DNA of 64,000 nucleotides from Demequina phytophila (GTDB lineage: Bacteria; Actinomycetota; Actinomycetes; Actinomycetales; Demequinaceae): contig NZ_BBLW01000002.1 of assembly GCF_000971135.1 (NCBI RefSeq), forward strand, positions 434,001 to 498,000. Reading direction: 5' to 3'. Shown here in pieces: positions 47,401-55,222 of this stretch. The position numbers and the translations under genes are program-made. The notes beneath the pieces are model-generated. The model did not search any database. It saw only the letters and a program-made list of their open reading frames with translations, and was not told the DNA's origin. How positions within the stretch are numbered: position 1 is the stretch's first letter; every line of letters begins with the position of its first letter.

Positions 47401-47489
47401 GTCGCCGGGTCCGGCGTGTACTCGGCCACCACCGTTGACTCGCTCGACACCGCGATCGTGTCGAAGTGACGCGCGGGTGCCTCGCTCAT
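44445..47489 (-). CDS. hsdR: Type I restriction enzyme R subunit
   Basis: A protein of 1014 residues. The nuclease motif lies in the N-terminal 200 residues: Asp160 (RYDVTILVNG), then Glu174-x-Lys176 (VVHVELKRRGVDIRE). SF2 translocase motifs follow: VWHTTGSGKTLTSFK (Walker A, 331-337), IFDECHRSQFGDMH (DECH, 431-434), GFTGTPIF and FLTGFDATTMNTLFVDK. It cuts unmodified DNA after ATP-driven translocation with HsdM and HsdS. It overlaps hsdS by 4 bp and is followed by the PIN-like gene. Confidence 0.96.
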   Translation of the reverse strand: MSEAPARHFDTIAVSSESTVVAEYTPDPATASSYQSESELENELLRLLQSQAYERLHITTEADLVANVRTQLEALNDVVFTDAEWQRFFTTSISAANEGIVDKTVRLQENHVQVLKRDDGSSKNVRLIDKQHVHNNRLQVINQYEVGAGEGGAKHANRYDVTILVNGLPVVHVELKRRGVDIREAFNQIDRYQRDSFWTGSGLFEYVQLFVISNGTLTKYYSNTTRRQHLSEASGSKGTRKTSNSFEFTSWWADATNRPIQDLTAFTKTFFAKHTLLNVLTKYCVLTADRLLLVMRPYQIVATERILNKIDIATNHRQLGTVEAGGYVWHTTGSGKTLTSFKTAQLASRMASVEKVLFVVDRKDLDYQTMREYDRFEKGAANSNQSTAVLKKQLEDPGAKIIITTIQKLSTFIAANKGHAIYSGHVVLIFDECHRSQFGDMHTAITKAFKRYNLFGFTGTPIFAENSSSGGNVQLKTTEQAFGAKLHTYTIVDAITDKNVLPFRIDYVNTVRVGNVTDKQVTAIDTEKALLSKERVSKVVEYTLEHFDQKTKRDRAYTLGEKRVRGFNALFATASIEAAKIYYNAFTTAQYGLPSDRRLKVGLIFSYGANEAVEDGALSEEGFDTDGLDKSSRDFLEDAIQDYNDMFGMSFDTSGKQFESYYKDLSLRMKSREIDLVIVVNMFLTGFDATTMNTLFVDKNLRSHGLIQAYSRTNRILNSVKTYGNIVSFRDLEDATNDAISLFGNKDAGGIVLLKPYREYYANYAEKVTELLDQFPLGTAIISETAQKTFIELFGVILRLQNILTSFDDFSGHEILSPRQQQDYKSLYLDLHAEFRKERDADKESILDDVVFEIELIKQVEINVDYILMLVGRFRDTHGDGEDKEIRAEISRAIDSSPSLRNKKDLIEDFVDSVTTDGELDAEWRAFIAARRQAELEAIIGDEGLRPDETADFIAAAFRDGAIAKTGTAITRILPPVSRFSPGGDHGDKKQRVLGRLEAFFERFLGLASDPRDS

Positions 47490-48742
47490 TGCCCGAGCTC
47501 CTTGAACGTCAACAGCCGATCCCGGTAGTGCTCGTACTGTGTGCGGCGCTGGGCGCGTTCGGTCGCAACGGCTTCATGCAGCCCAATCTGCTTGGCGTCG
47601 AAGTCTTCGAGCTTCGATGCAAGCTCCAATTGCCGAGCCAAAGACGGTAGTTGAAACGCGAACGAGCCGATCTGCGCGCCACTGATGTGCGGCACCGTGT
47701 TGCCGGTCGCCACGGCCAGTACATGCCGCGTGAAGGCTGGGGAAGAGATGAGCGCGCCGAGAAACTGCTGAGAGAGAGTCGCCGTGCGCGGGCGGAGCCG
47801 AGCGACGCGCTGGACCAGCAGAGCCGGACCGACTTGGTCCGTGATCCGCGCCCACTTCAGGCCCGCAGGGACCCACGGGCGGTCCATTGCGAGTACCACG
47901 TCGCCTGGCAGGAGCTCGTACCGTTCCAGCCCGTCGTTCGGCGCGCGATGCCATCGCTTGAACGGTCGTTCGTTCAGCTTGCCTTGCCCGATGTTGTCGC
48001 CGCGAAGCAGTGCCACGTCGGCGGTGTCGTTGGAAAACTCGTTGCTCTTGAAGGCGAAGCCTGAGATGACTTCGGCGACGTCGGCGAGCCGGACCACTTG
48101 GCCCGCCTCGCGCGTGGGCCGGAGGATCGCATCTCGGTAGTAGTCGTGCTGTTGTCGGCGCGCGTCCACCTCCGACTGCAACTCCACCTCCAGGTCCGCC
48201 TCCAGTTCCGTGAAGGTGTCGAGGATGCGCACGATCTCCCGCTGCACCTCGAGCGGCGGGACCGGGACCTTGTACGACCTGATCATGGCGAGGTTGAGTC
48301 CCCCTCGCGTCCCGTCGCCAGACGACAGATCACGGAGACGCGAGTACTGAGTGCGAAGGAAGTGAAAGAGAAAGTCGCCGTCGAGAGCCTCGTCCGGGAC
48401 GATCGCCGCGAGCGACTGATTGGTGCAGCACTCAAGTCTTGTACGGGCCACCGTGCCACGTGTCTTGCCCTGTCCCGCAAGCGCCATGACGACCGCCCCA
48501 GGCGGGATCATCTTGGTACTGCAGGAGTCGTAGCCAGACTGCGATATCAGCGTGTCCGCCTGGTAGATCGTTTCCTTATTGACCTCGCCGGAGCTCAACC
48601 AGGGGATCGTGCCATCGACCCAGTATGCGGTCACAGACTTGGACGGAGTCGCACCCGACGACACGGCGGCGACCTCGCCGATGGACGCGAATCGCACGCC
48701 GCTTGGGCACTGCTTCGCGATCAGGTCGTCGATACGGCTCAC
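47486..48742 (-). CDS. hsdS: Type I restriction-modification specificity subunit
   Basis: A protein of 418 residues with two target-recognition domains, about 1-165 ([20 protein letters not shown] ... [20 protein letters not shown]) and 215-370 ([20 protein letters not shown] ... [20 protein letters not shown]). Each is followed by a conserved helix region ([20 protein letters not shown] and its C-terminal equivalent [17 protein letters not shown]). It sets the DNA sequence that is methylated or cut; the sequence cannot be predicted from the protein alone. It overlaps hsdM and hsdR by 4 bp. Confidence 0.95.
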   Translation of the reverse strand: MSRIDDLIAKQCPSGVRFASIGEVAAVSSGATPSKSVTAYWVDGTIPWLSSGEVNKETIYQADTLISQSGYDSCSTKMIPPGAVVMALAGQGKTRGTVARTRLECCTNQSLAAIVPDEALDGDFLFHFLRTQYSRLRDLSSGDGTRGGLNLAMIRSYKVPVPPLEVQREIVRILDTFTELEADLEVELQSEVDARRQQHDYYRDAILRPTREAGQVVRLADVAEVISGFAFKSNEFSNDTADVALLRGDNIGQGKLNERPFKRWHRAPNDGLERYELLPGDVVLAMDRPWVPAGLKWARITDQVGPALLVQRVARLRPRTATLSQQFLGALISSPAFTRHVLAVATGNTVPHISGAQIGSFAFQLPSLARQLELASKLEDFDAKQIGLHEAVATERAQRRTQYEHYRDRLLTFKELGQ

Positions 48743-50307
48743 TGTGCGCCTTCGAGGTCGGCGACGATGGCGTCGATGGCGGTGCGGAGCTCGGCCTGGC
48801 GGGCGACGATGCGGGCGATCTCGGCGTTGAGCTCGGCGATGTCGACGACCTCGCGGGTGTCCTCGGCCTCGACGTAGGAGGAGACGGCGATGTTGTAGTC
48901 GTTGGCGGCGATCGCATCGTTCGCGACGACCTTGGAGAAGTGGTCGACGTCCTCGCGCGCGGTGAACGCGTCAAGAATGGCCGCGCGGTGTGCCTCGTCG
49001 AGCTTGTTCTTGTTGCCCGAGCGGACGAACTGCGCGGACGCGTCGATGAAGAGGACGGCGTTGTCGGTCTTGGACTTCTTGAGCACGATGATGCAGGTCG
49101 CGATGCCGGTGCCGAAGAACAGGTCCGGGGGAAGCTGGATGACGGCGTCGACGTAGTTGTTGTCAACGAGGTACTGGCGGATCTTCTTCTCCGCGCCCCC
49201 GCGATACAAAACCCCAGGAAACTCGACGATCGCGGCTGTGCCGTCGACGGCGAGCCACGACAGCATGTGCATCGTGAAGGCGAGGTCGGCCTTGGACTTC
49301 GGTGCCAGGACGCCGGCGGGGGAGTAGCGCGGATCGTTGATCAGCAGGGGGTTCGCATCCCCGTCCCACTTGATGGAGTAGGGCGGGTTGGACACGATCG
49401 CCTCGAACGGTTCGTCGTCCCAGTGAGCCGGGTCGATGAGGGTGTCGCCATGAGCCAAGTTGAACTTCTCGTAGTTCACGTCGTGCAGGAACATGTTGAT
49501 CCGCGCGAGGTTGTAGGTGGTCAGGTTGATCTCCTGACCGTAGAAGCCCTGGCGGACGTTGTCCTTGCCCAGCACCTTCGCGAACTTCAGCAGCAGCGAG
49601 CCCGACCCGCAGGCGGGGTCGTAGACCTTGTTCACGCTCGTCTTGCCGACCACCGTGATGCGGGCCAGCAACTCGGAGACCTCCTGCGGCGTGTAGTACT
49701 CGCCGCCGGACTTACCCGCGTTGGCGGCGTACATCTGCATCAAGTACTCGTACGCGTCGCCGAAGAGGTCGATCGCGTTGTCCTGGAAGTCACCCAACGG
49801 CAGGTCGCCGATCGCGTCCAACAGCTTGGCGAGCTTCTCGTTGCGCTTCGACACGGTCGGGCCGAGCTTCGAGCTGTTCACGTCGAGATCGTCAAAGAGG
49901 CCCTTGAGGTCGTCCTCGCTGTCGGTGCCTGTCGCGGAGCCTTCGATGTGGGCGAACACCCGCTCGAGCGTCTCGTTGAGGTTCTCATCGCCCGCGGCAT
50001 GCTTGCGGACGTTGACGAACAGCTCCGAGGGCAGGATGTAGAAGCCCTTCTCGGCGACGGTCTCGGCGCGACCGAACTCGGCATGCTCGTCGGGAAGTTC
50101 CGCGTAGTCGAAGTCGGGGCTGCCGGCGTCGTGTTCGCCCTTGTTGATATAGGCGGTGAGGTTCTCCGACACGTACCGGAAGAACAGCATGCCGAGCACG
50201 TACGTCTTGAAGTCCCATCCGTCCACTGACCCGCGCAGGTCGTTGGCGATGCGCCAGATGGTCTTGTGCAGCTCAGCGCGTTGCGCCTGGCTCGTCGTCG
50301 GGGTCAC
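48739..50307 (-). CDS. hsdM: Type I restriction-modification methyltransferase subunit
   Basis: A protein of 522 residues from the GTG at 50307, with AGGAG upstream (the longer frame was rejected as it lacks homology). It carries the N-terminal HsdM helical domain ([20 protein letters not shown]), [18 protein letters not shown], motif [16 protein letters not shown] (about 230-244), and the N6-adenine motif IV NPPY (307-310). It methylates adenine within the site defined by HsdS. It is the first gene of the minus-strand operon hsdM-hsdS-hsdR-PIN, divergent from the HNH-like gene. Confidence 0.96.
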   Translation of the reverse strand: MTPTTSQAQRAELHKTIWRIANDLRGSVDGWDFKTYVLGMLFFRYVSENLTAYINKGEHDAGSPDFDYAELPDEHAEFGRAETVAEKGFYILPSELFVNVRKHAAGDENLNETLERVFAHIEGSATGTDSEDDLKGLFDDLDVNSSKLGPTVSKRNEKLAKLLDAIGDLPLGDFQDNAIDLFGDAYEYLMQMYAANAGKSGGEYYTPQEVSELLARITVVGKTSVNKVYDPACGSGSLLLKFAKVLGKDNVRQGFYGQEINLTTYNLARINMFLHDVNYEKFNLAHGDTLIDPAHWDDEPFEAIVSNPPYSIKWDGDANPLLINDPRYSPAGVLAPKSKADLAFTMHMLSWLAVDGTAAIVEFPGVLYRGGAEKKIRQYLVDNNYVDAVIQLPPDLFFGTGIATCIIVLKKSKTDNAVLFIDASAQFVRSGNKNKLDEAHRAAILDAFTAREDVDHFSKVVANDAIAANDYNIAVSSYVEAEDTREVVDIAELNAEIARIVARQAELRTAIDAIVADLEGAQ

Positions 50308-50465
50308 CGTCGTCTCCTGCTCATGCGAAGCCGGACACGTTCGTCCGGGGGTCTGCGACCACCGTAGTCGCGCCCGGTAACACACGGGCGACGCCACGCG
50401 CCAACCGGCGATGAACGTTCGTTTGCTCTGGTAATGGGCACACCGTTGCCGTACTCTCGGTCGCC

Positions 50466-51350
50466 ATGGGCGATCGGTTTCCTGGCGAACCCTGCGTGTT
50501 GTGCGCAGGCGTAAACCATGGCGTCGGCGAGCACGTGTGGCCTGCGTGGTTCCTTGGGGAGTTCACTCAGGAGGGGCCGTTCACTCCGCACAAGAACGAT
50601 GTGCCGCTGGTACGACGGGACGGTTCGGCCGCGACGGCGCCGTCGCTGCAGGGACTCCACGTCCCGATGTGCGAAGCGTGCAACAACGCACTCAGCAAGT
50701 TCATCGAGTTGCCTGCGAAGGCGGTCGTCAGGCGTCTGTTGTCGGTGACCGGCAACTCGCCATTGCCCGACCTCTCGCCAGCGGAGATCGCCGGAGTCGT
50801 CCCCTGGCTCCTGAAGGTCGGACTCCTGATGCGCCATCCGCTCGCTCAACACGATGAGCCTGTCATGCGTCCTCACCAGGACAGCGGCGCGCTCGCGCCG
50901 TTCTACCCGGGTTGGACGTCCTGGATGAACCAGGGCATCGCGCCACCAGCCGACTTCTCGGTGTTCGTGTCGCGAAGGTCCCTCGTCCGTGAGGCCGACT
51001 TCGATGGTGCGCGGCAAGGCATCGTGGTGCCACATGTCATCGTTGACGGCGTAGACCTCCGTTTCATGACCGCGGGGTTCGGGTTCCGAGGACTCGACGT
51101 GACGATCGTCTGGCACCCCGGGTGGGCCATTGAGCACCCACTCGTCACGGCTGGGCGTGCGGCGCGCCTTTGGCCATCGGTTATGGGGCCGCAGCTCTCA
51201 CAGCTTCCTGTCGTGCACCCTGGCGAGTTCCGGTTCATCGATGCAGGCGGACCTATGTGCGCGAGCTCTGCACAGTTCAAGGCCATGACGGTTTTGCCGT
51301 TGAGCGTAGACCGCGACCCCGTCGCGGCGTTCTTCGGGATGGGAACCTGA
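50466..51350 (+). CDS. HNH-like zinc-binding protein of unknown function
   Basis: A protein of 294 residues with an N-terminal treble-clef pattern: C10-x-x-C13 ([10 protein letters not shown]), then Glu22-His23 ([13 protein letters not shown]), then C69-x-x-C72-N ([20 protein letters not shown]). This order is typical for degenerate HNH endonuclease-like domains. The rest (100-294) is unrecognised. It is divergent from hsdM with 158 bp between starts. As an HNH-type protein in a defence region, it may be a nuclease; this is inferred from the motif. Confidence 0.65.
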   Translation: MGDRFPGEPCVLCAGVNHGVGEHVWPAWFLGEFTQEGPFTPHKNDVPLVRRDGSAATAPSLQGLHVPMCEACNNALSKFIELPAKAVVRRLLSVTGNSPLPDLSPAEIAGVVPWLLKVGLLMRHPLAQHDEPVMRPHQDSGALAPFYPGWTSWMNQGIAPPADFSVFVSRRSLVREADFDGARQGIVVPHVIVDGVDLRFMTAGFGFRGLDVTIVWHPGWAIEHPLVTAGRAARLWPSVMGPQLSQLPVVHPGEFRFIDAGGPMCASSAQFKAMTVLPLSVDRDPVAAFFGMGT

Positions 51351-51868
51351 CGCCCAACAAGTCGCGCGCACCCGGCGCGGCCGATGGGCTGTGCCGGCCC
51401 GCCGTGATGGTTCGGCGCCCGCGCAATCGGGGACATCCCGGGGACATGACGACAGAAACGGCTGTGATCCAGCGCGATGTCGCTTCGTCGTCGCATCGTT
51501 CGAAGTCCCAGGTAAACGATCAGTACTGAGGCTTGCTGTGAGCGCTCGTCGTCAGGCCGAAACGCGCCCGACTCCAACAAGGGGTCGCAGGTTCACGGCC
51601 ATCGGAAGTCGCCGCGGGAACTGAGAACCCACTTGGAAGAAGGATGCCCGGAGAGCTCCGCCGAGACGACCCCCACGTGCGCGGGGAGACCTCTGGTTTG
51701 GCAGCTGCGAGGCGCTCGAACCGGGGAACCGGTCAACTCACGTTCGGCGGGACCGTGTGCGGCCGCCGCCGGGGCATGGCGGGGAACCCCAGACCGGGTT
51801 CGTTGGTTGCCGCGCGACGCGAACGGGGAACCCGAAGGTACCGAGTCGGAGGGTCGAGCGCCGCGCAC
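51351..51868. other. Gene-free gap; holds a solitary type I-E CRISPR-repeat-like sequence
   Basis: No convincing gene was seen here (open frames run antisense or lack ribosome sites). At 51663-51691 a 29-bp sequence with CCCC-ACGTGCG-CGGGG symmetry looks like a type I-E CRISPR repeat on the minus strand, but no second copy follows at repeat spacing and no cas gene is in the window. The octamer GGGGAACC occurs at 51723, 51781 and 51825. Confidence 0.35.
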
Positions 51869-53278
51869 CTACTCGTACTCGTGGTCGTAGGTCATCTCGC
51901 GAAGGCGGATGCCGCGTACGCCCTTCGCCTTCCTACCGTCCAGCCCCTGGCCCTGCGCTTCTGCGATGACGCCAGCAGCCATGAGTGACGCGATGGACTC
52001 GGTACTCCGCCACCGGGACATGAACGTGCGCACGTTCATTCTCTGGTGGCCCTGGGGTTCGAGCCACTTGTTGAAGCGCTCAGCGAGTCGCGCGCTCGCT
52101 ACGAAGTTGCCCTCGTCGAGCTCGATCTCTTCTTCGAAGAACTGGCCGATCAGGTCAGCGTCGTCGCGCCACGAAGCGGTTGCGAGGCGGACCTCTTCGG
52201 GCACCTCACGAAAGGCCTCGGGGTCGTTGTAGTAGCGAACCGCGCCCTCTATGAGCCAGGCGAGAACCGCGGGGTCTCGGATCTGGAGCGCCGTCTTGAG
52301 TGTGTCGTCGCGCGGGCGCTCGTTGGTACCCGCTGTCGGGACGGAAACGTAGCGGAAGGGGAAGGGGATCATCACGAGACGACGCCACGTACCGGCGTCG
52401 GTCTCCGCGATCTGGGGCATGTAGTTGGTCGTGACGATGAGCGCATGGGTGGCGTCGAACTGGACGGAGTCGCGCCGGATCAGTCGCGCGCTGATCCGGG
52501 ACGTGCCAACCGTGGCCTTGAGCCGCTGCACGTTGAGGTAGCGGCCTTCCGGAAGCTCCTCCAAGATCCCGAGCCGCAGGCCCCGCAGTTCCATGAGTTC
52601 GGTGGGATGGTCGCCGGGGCTTGCGAGTAGCACGCGATGGGGAAGGGCCTTCGCGTAGTCGCCGAGCGCCGTCTGCAGTCCGGTGACAAAGAGCGACTTG
52701 CCGTTCTCGCCGCCTCCTTGCAGGAAAAGGATGCGGTCGTCCGGTGGCGTTTCACCGGTGATCGCCTGCCCCAGCCGAAGTTGCATCCACTGCAGAGTCT
52801 GCTCGGTCATCGCAGCAGTGGCGGCCGCCCATGCGGGCGACGTCGCGCCCGGCTCGAATGGAGCCGAGGCGCACAGCAGGAACCGGTCCGACGGTTGATG
52901 CTGCCGAAGCTCCCCGGTGCGCAGGTCTACGACTCCGTTGGGGCAGTTGAGATCGGCTGGGTTCTGATCGAAGTCTCCGAGTTCGACGGTGAGCGCGCCC
53001 GCGAGCGGGCGCATCACGCTCTCCGCTTTCCTCGTCTGTCGGAGCAGTTTCACGCTTCTTGGCGAAGGCCGTGGTAGCGCGTCGTCCTGCGCAAGTTCGG
53101 CGGCGATCTCTTCGAGGCGGCGCATGACGACATGCAGCATCTGTCGGTCGTTGATGGGCTTCCACACCCCGCGTTTGCCGTGGCGTAGCCAACCCAACGC
53201 GCCTGTGTACGCGTAGTGGTCGCGCATCTCCGACGCGACGCGCCTGACGAGTTCAGCGTCGTCGGTGGGGTCAGTCAC
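51869..53278 (-). CDS. SF3/P4-type DNA helicase of plasmid/phage replication
   Basis: A protein of 469 residues from a GTG at 53278. It contains a D5-type N-terminal domain (CPNGVVDLRTGELRQHQPSD) and the SF3 helicase core with Walker A GGGENGKS (188-195), Walker B-like LGILEELPEGRYLN, and ATHALIVTTNYMPQIAETD (motif C). C-terminal parts include GQFFEEEIELDEGNFVASAR. It unwinds the origin during replication of the excised element. It overlaps the prim-pol gene by 8 bp, and together they form a primase-helicase unit. Confidence 0.9.
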   Translation of the reverse strand: MTDPTDDAELVRRVASEMRDHYAYTGALGWLRHGKRGVWKPINDRQMLHVVMRRLEEIAAELAQDDALPRPSPRSVKLLRQTRKAESVMRPLAGALTVELGDFDQNPADLNCPNGVVDLRTGELRQHQPSDRFLLCASAPFEPGATSPAWAAATAAMTEQTLQWMQLRLGQAITGETPPDDRILFLQGGGENGKSLFVTGLQTALGDYAKALPHRVLLASPGDHPTELMELRGLRLGILEELPEGRYLNVQRLKATVGTSRISARLIRRDSVQFDATHALIVTTNYMPQIAETDAGTWRRLVMIPFPFRYVSVPTAGTNERPRDDTLKTALQIRDPAVLAWLIEGAVRYYNDPEAFREVPEEVRLATASWRDDADLIGQFFEEEIELDEGNFVASARLAERFNKWLEPQGHQRMNVRTFMSRWRSTESIASLMAAGVIAEAQGQGLDGRKAKGVRGIRLREMTYDHEYE

Positions 53279-54128
53279 GTGTGCCTCCAAACTTGCGGAT
53301 GGCACCCTCGATGCCGTCTCGCCACTGAGTTCTTGGGTCGCCCGAACGGTGTTCGGATGAGTGCCATCGCTCGCTGATGACGCTGAGCGCCTCGGGGACC
53401 CCGCCGTGACCCTCGGCAGCCAGCTGAACCAGGTGGGCCTGTGCCCTTAGCATCCAGTCGTGGCCCGAGAACGCGGTCGCCGGCACGGCAGACACGTACC
53501 GGACAACCTCGGGCGACGGGGTTGACCCCGCGTGCTGTGCCAACCAGTCGCCGATGCCGGCGCCATAAGCTGCGCTGACGCCGGTTGGCGCCGGGCCGTG
53601 CAGCGCGGCCGTGAGGCGTGCCTGGACTTCGGCAACAGGTGGCAGTTCGTACATGGCGACGACGTAGCCCCCGCGGCCCTTTCGGTCGACGCCCGGGTAG
53701 AGGGCGTTTCTGCTGGAGACGCTCCCACGAAACCAGCAGTGCACGCCCCGCCCGGACAGAGATCTGCGCTGGGGGGCAGAGGCGGGAAGGTGGACCCCTG
53801 CGTCGACAAGGGACGCGTAGCCGTTCGGCTTCCCCGGGTGACGATCGATGTCGATGCAGACGCGTTCCACGGGCCCCGGTGCGATAGCGACGACTGCATC
53901 GGGGTAGTCGAGCGCCCACCAGGCCGTAATAGTCTCGATGTCGGTGCTGGCCCGCTCTTCCCATTGGGTGAAGCCTCGGTAGGGACGCTTGGCGCTATCG
54001 CCCGCGCTCAGAGGCTGCACCGGGAACACGGGCCATCCGCCGCGGGCGTGCCGAAGCGCGTACTCGAGCGCGGATCGCGGCGGCGCGAGCTGCTGTTCGC
54101 CGCCCGGCTGCGGCACAGTGGTGCTCAC
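53271..54128 (-). CDS. Bifunctional DNA primase/polymerase (prim-pol domain)
   Basis: A protein of 285 residues from a GTG at 54128 whose first bases overlap the stop of a small upstream frame. The prim-pol domain covers about 20-180: ALEYALRHARGGWPVFPVQP, catalytic Asp93 and Asp95 in VCIDIDRHPGKPNG, and SGRGVHCWFRG with the histidine. It synthesises RNA/DNA primers for element replication. It overlaps the SF3 helicase gene. Confidence 0.88.
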   Translation of the reverse strand: MSTTVPQPGGEQQLAPPRSALEYALRHARGGWPVFPVQPLSAGDSAKRPYRGFTQWEERASTDIETITAWWALDYPDAVVAIAPGPVERVCIDIDRHPGKPNGYASLVDAGVHLPASAPQRRSLSGRGVHCWFRGSVSSRNALYPGVDRKGRGGYVVAMYELPPVAEVQARLTAALHGPAPTGVSAAYGAGIGDWLAQHAGSTPSPEVVRYVSAVPATAFSGHDWMLRAQAHLVQLAAEGHGGVPEALSVISERWHSSEHRSGDPRTQWRDGIEGAIRKFGGTRD

Positions 54129-54274
54129 CCCACACCACCCAGTGCTGACCCTGCTGAGCGCGTGCGGAAGGCGCGCGGGTGGTTGCGCGGATCGGGGTTG
54201 CCCTGATCGAGATGGTGCCGGGTCGCGCGCCGCGAGGTGTTCTGGGCGCGCGACAACGCGGTCTGACAGTGCAT
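54125..54274 (-). CDS. Small protein (49 residues) coupled to the prim-pol gene
   Basis: An ATG at 54274 has AGGAG eight bases upstream, and its stop TGA overlaps the prim-pol GTG (54126-54128), the usual mark of translational coupling. The product begins MHCQTALSRAQNTSRRATRH and is basic and histidine/arginine-rich. It may be a DNA-binding or replication accessory protein, or mainly serve to couple translation. No family was recognised. Confidence 0.6.
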   Translation of the reverse strand: MHCQTALSRAQNTSRRATRHHLDQGNPDPRNHPRAFRTRSAGSALGGVG

Positions 54275-54333
54275 GAGGGGATCTCCTCTTGGTGCGAAGG
54301 CCCGGGCGCCTGGCGCTCGGGGTGCGGGGGCGC

Positions 54334-54570
54334 TCAGCGACCGCTGTGGTCGCGCTCGCCCTCGAGCCAACTGCGAACGTCAGCAAGGTCGTACGCCACG
54401 CGTCGACCGATCGTGAACGACCGCGGTCCGCCAGTTCCCTGGCTACGCCACGAGCGCAGTGTGTTCGTGGGGATGCCGGTCTGCGCGGCCAGCTCCTCCA
54501 GCCACAGGTAGGTGCGCACCTCGTCAATGACGGGGGACCTCGTGGACCGGGACGACTGCTCTGCCTTCAT
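54334..54570 (-). CDS. Excisionase-like helix-turn-helix protein
   Basis: A protein of 78 residues from the ATG at 54570 with GGAGG upstream. A MerR/excisionase-type HTH spans YLWLEELAAQTGIPTNTLRS and WRSQGTGGPRSFTIGRRVAY followed by DLADVRSWLEGE. Such small DNA-binding proteins assist excision (Xis-like) or regulate replication genes. It is divergent from the XRE regulator gene, as first gene of the replication operon. Confidence 0.85.
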   Translation of the reverse strand: MKAEQSSRSTRSPVIDEVRTYLWLEELAAQTGIPTNTLRSWRSQGTGGPRSFTIGRRVAYDLADVRSWLEGERDHSGR

Positions 54571-54653
54571 GTGAACCTCCAGCGCTTGATGCGCATCGCT
54601 CATGACAGCGCATCCTCTGCATGCATCACCATAGCGCCCTCCGCCACGATACT

Positions 54654-54696
54654 CAACAGGACTCATCTGTTGCGATGAGCAGCATGCATGTACGAT
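54654..54696 (+). promoter_or_regulatory. Operator and promoter of the XRE-integrase operon
   Basis: CAACAG (54654-54659), 7 bp, CTGTTG (54667-54672) is a perfect inverted repeat. TTGCGA (54670-54675) and TACGAT (54691-54696) fit -35/-10 elements with a 15-bp spacer. The -10 is only 7 bp before the ATG at 54704, so the message probably has no leader. The XRE protein may bind the inverted repeat. Confidence 0.55.
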
Positions 54697-54703
54697 CCCA
54701 ACT

Positions 54704-55222
54704 ATGAACAAGATCGAACAGGATCGACGCCGGTCCCGGCGTGTGGCTCTTGGCAGGGCGGTGGCGGAGCTTCGTCAGGCTCAGGGGATGACTCAACGGA
54801 CGTTGGCGGAAGCGATGTCTGCCGTCATCGGTGAAGAGTTCGCGCAGTCAAAGATCAGCCGGATCGAGTCGGGTGTGCGTCCAGTCGAAGTCGCGGAGCT
54901 GCCGACACTCGCGCAAGCCCTCGGCGTGGATGCCGCCGTGCTGTGGCAGGCGGCGACAGGACGTGGTCTGGAAGATGAGGCCTACTTGGCGGCGCTTGAA
55001 CTTTCGGCGGTGGTGGAGCGCGATCGCGAAGAGTTGTCGACGACCTTGGCGCGCATGGAGGAGAACACGAAGCGCCTCGGTTCTTACCTCGACTATTGCC
55101 TGGTGTTGGTCGATAAGTCGGATGACGCTTCCTCAAAGCGGTTCGAACTTCCCGCCGCCGTGCACGAGGCGTTCGCCCGTGCGCAAGCCACTGTCGCGCA
55201 TGTGAAGAGCGGTGAACCGTGA
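54704..55222 (+). CDS. XRE-family regulator of the element
   Basis: A protein of 172 residues starting MNKIEQDRRRSRRVALGRAV; no clear ribosome site is seen, so a leaderless start is likely. The HTH_XRE domain spans about residues 15-75: ELRQAQGMTQRTLAEAMSAV ... QSKISRIESGVRPVEVAELP. A C-terminal coiled-coil-like region (ELSTTLARMEENTKRLGSYL) may mediate dimers. Its stop overlaps the GTG of the integrase gene, so regulator and integrase are coupled. It is probably the control switch of the element. Confidence 0.88.
   Translation: MNKIEQDRRRSRRVALGRAVAELRQAQGMTQRTLAEAMSAVIGEEFAQSKISRIESGVRPVEVAELPTLAQALGVDAAVLWQAATGRGLEDEAYLAALELSAVVERDREELSTTLARMEENTKRLGSYLDYCLVLVDKSDDASSKRFELPAAVHEAFARAQATVAHVKSGEP

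Noticed and set aside
51663-51868. A CRISPR array in the gene-free gap
   Set aside because: Only one repeat-like unit is present; GGGGAACC occurrences at 51723, 51781 and 51825 have irregular spacing and no common 28-29 bp unit.
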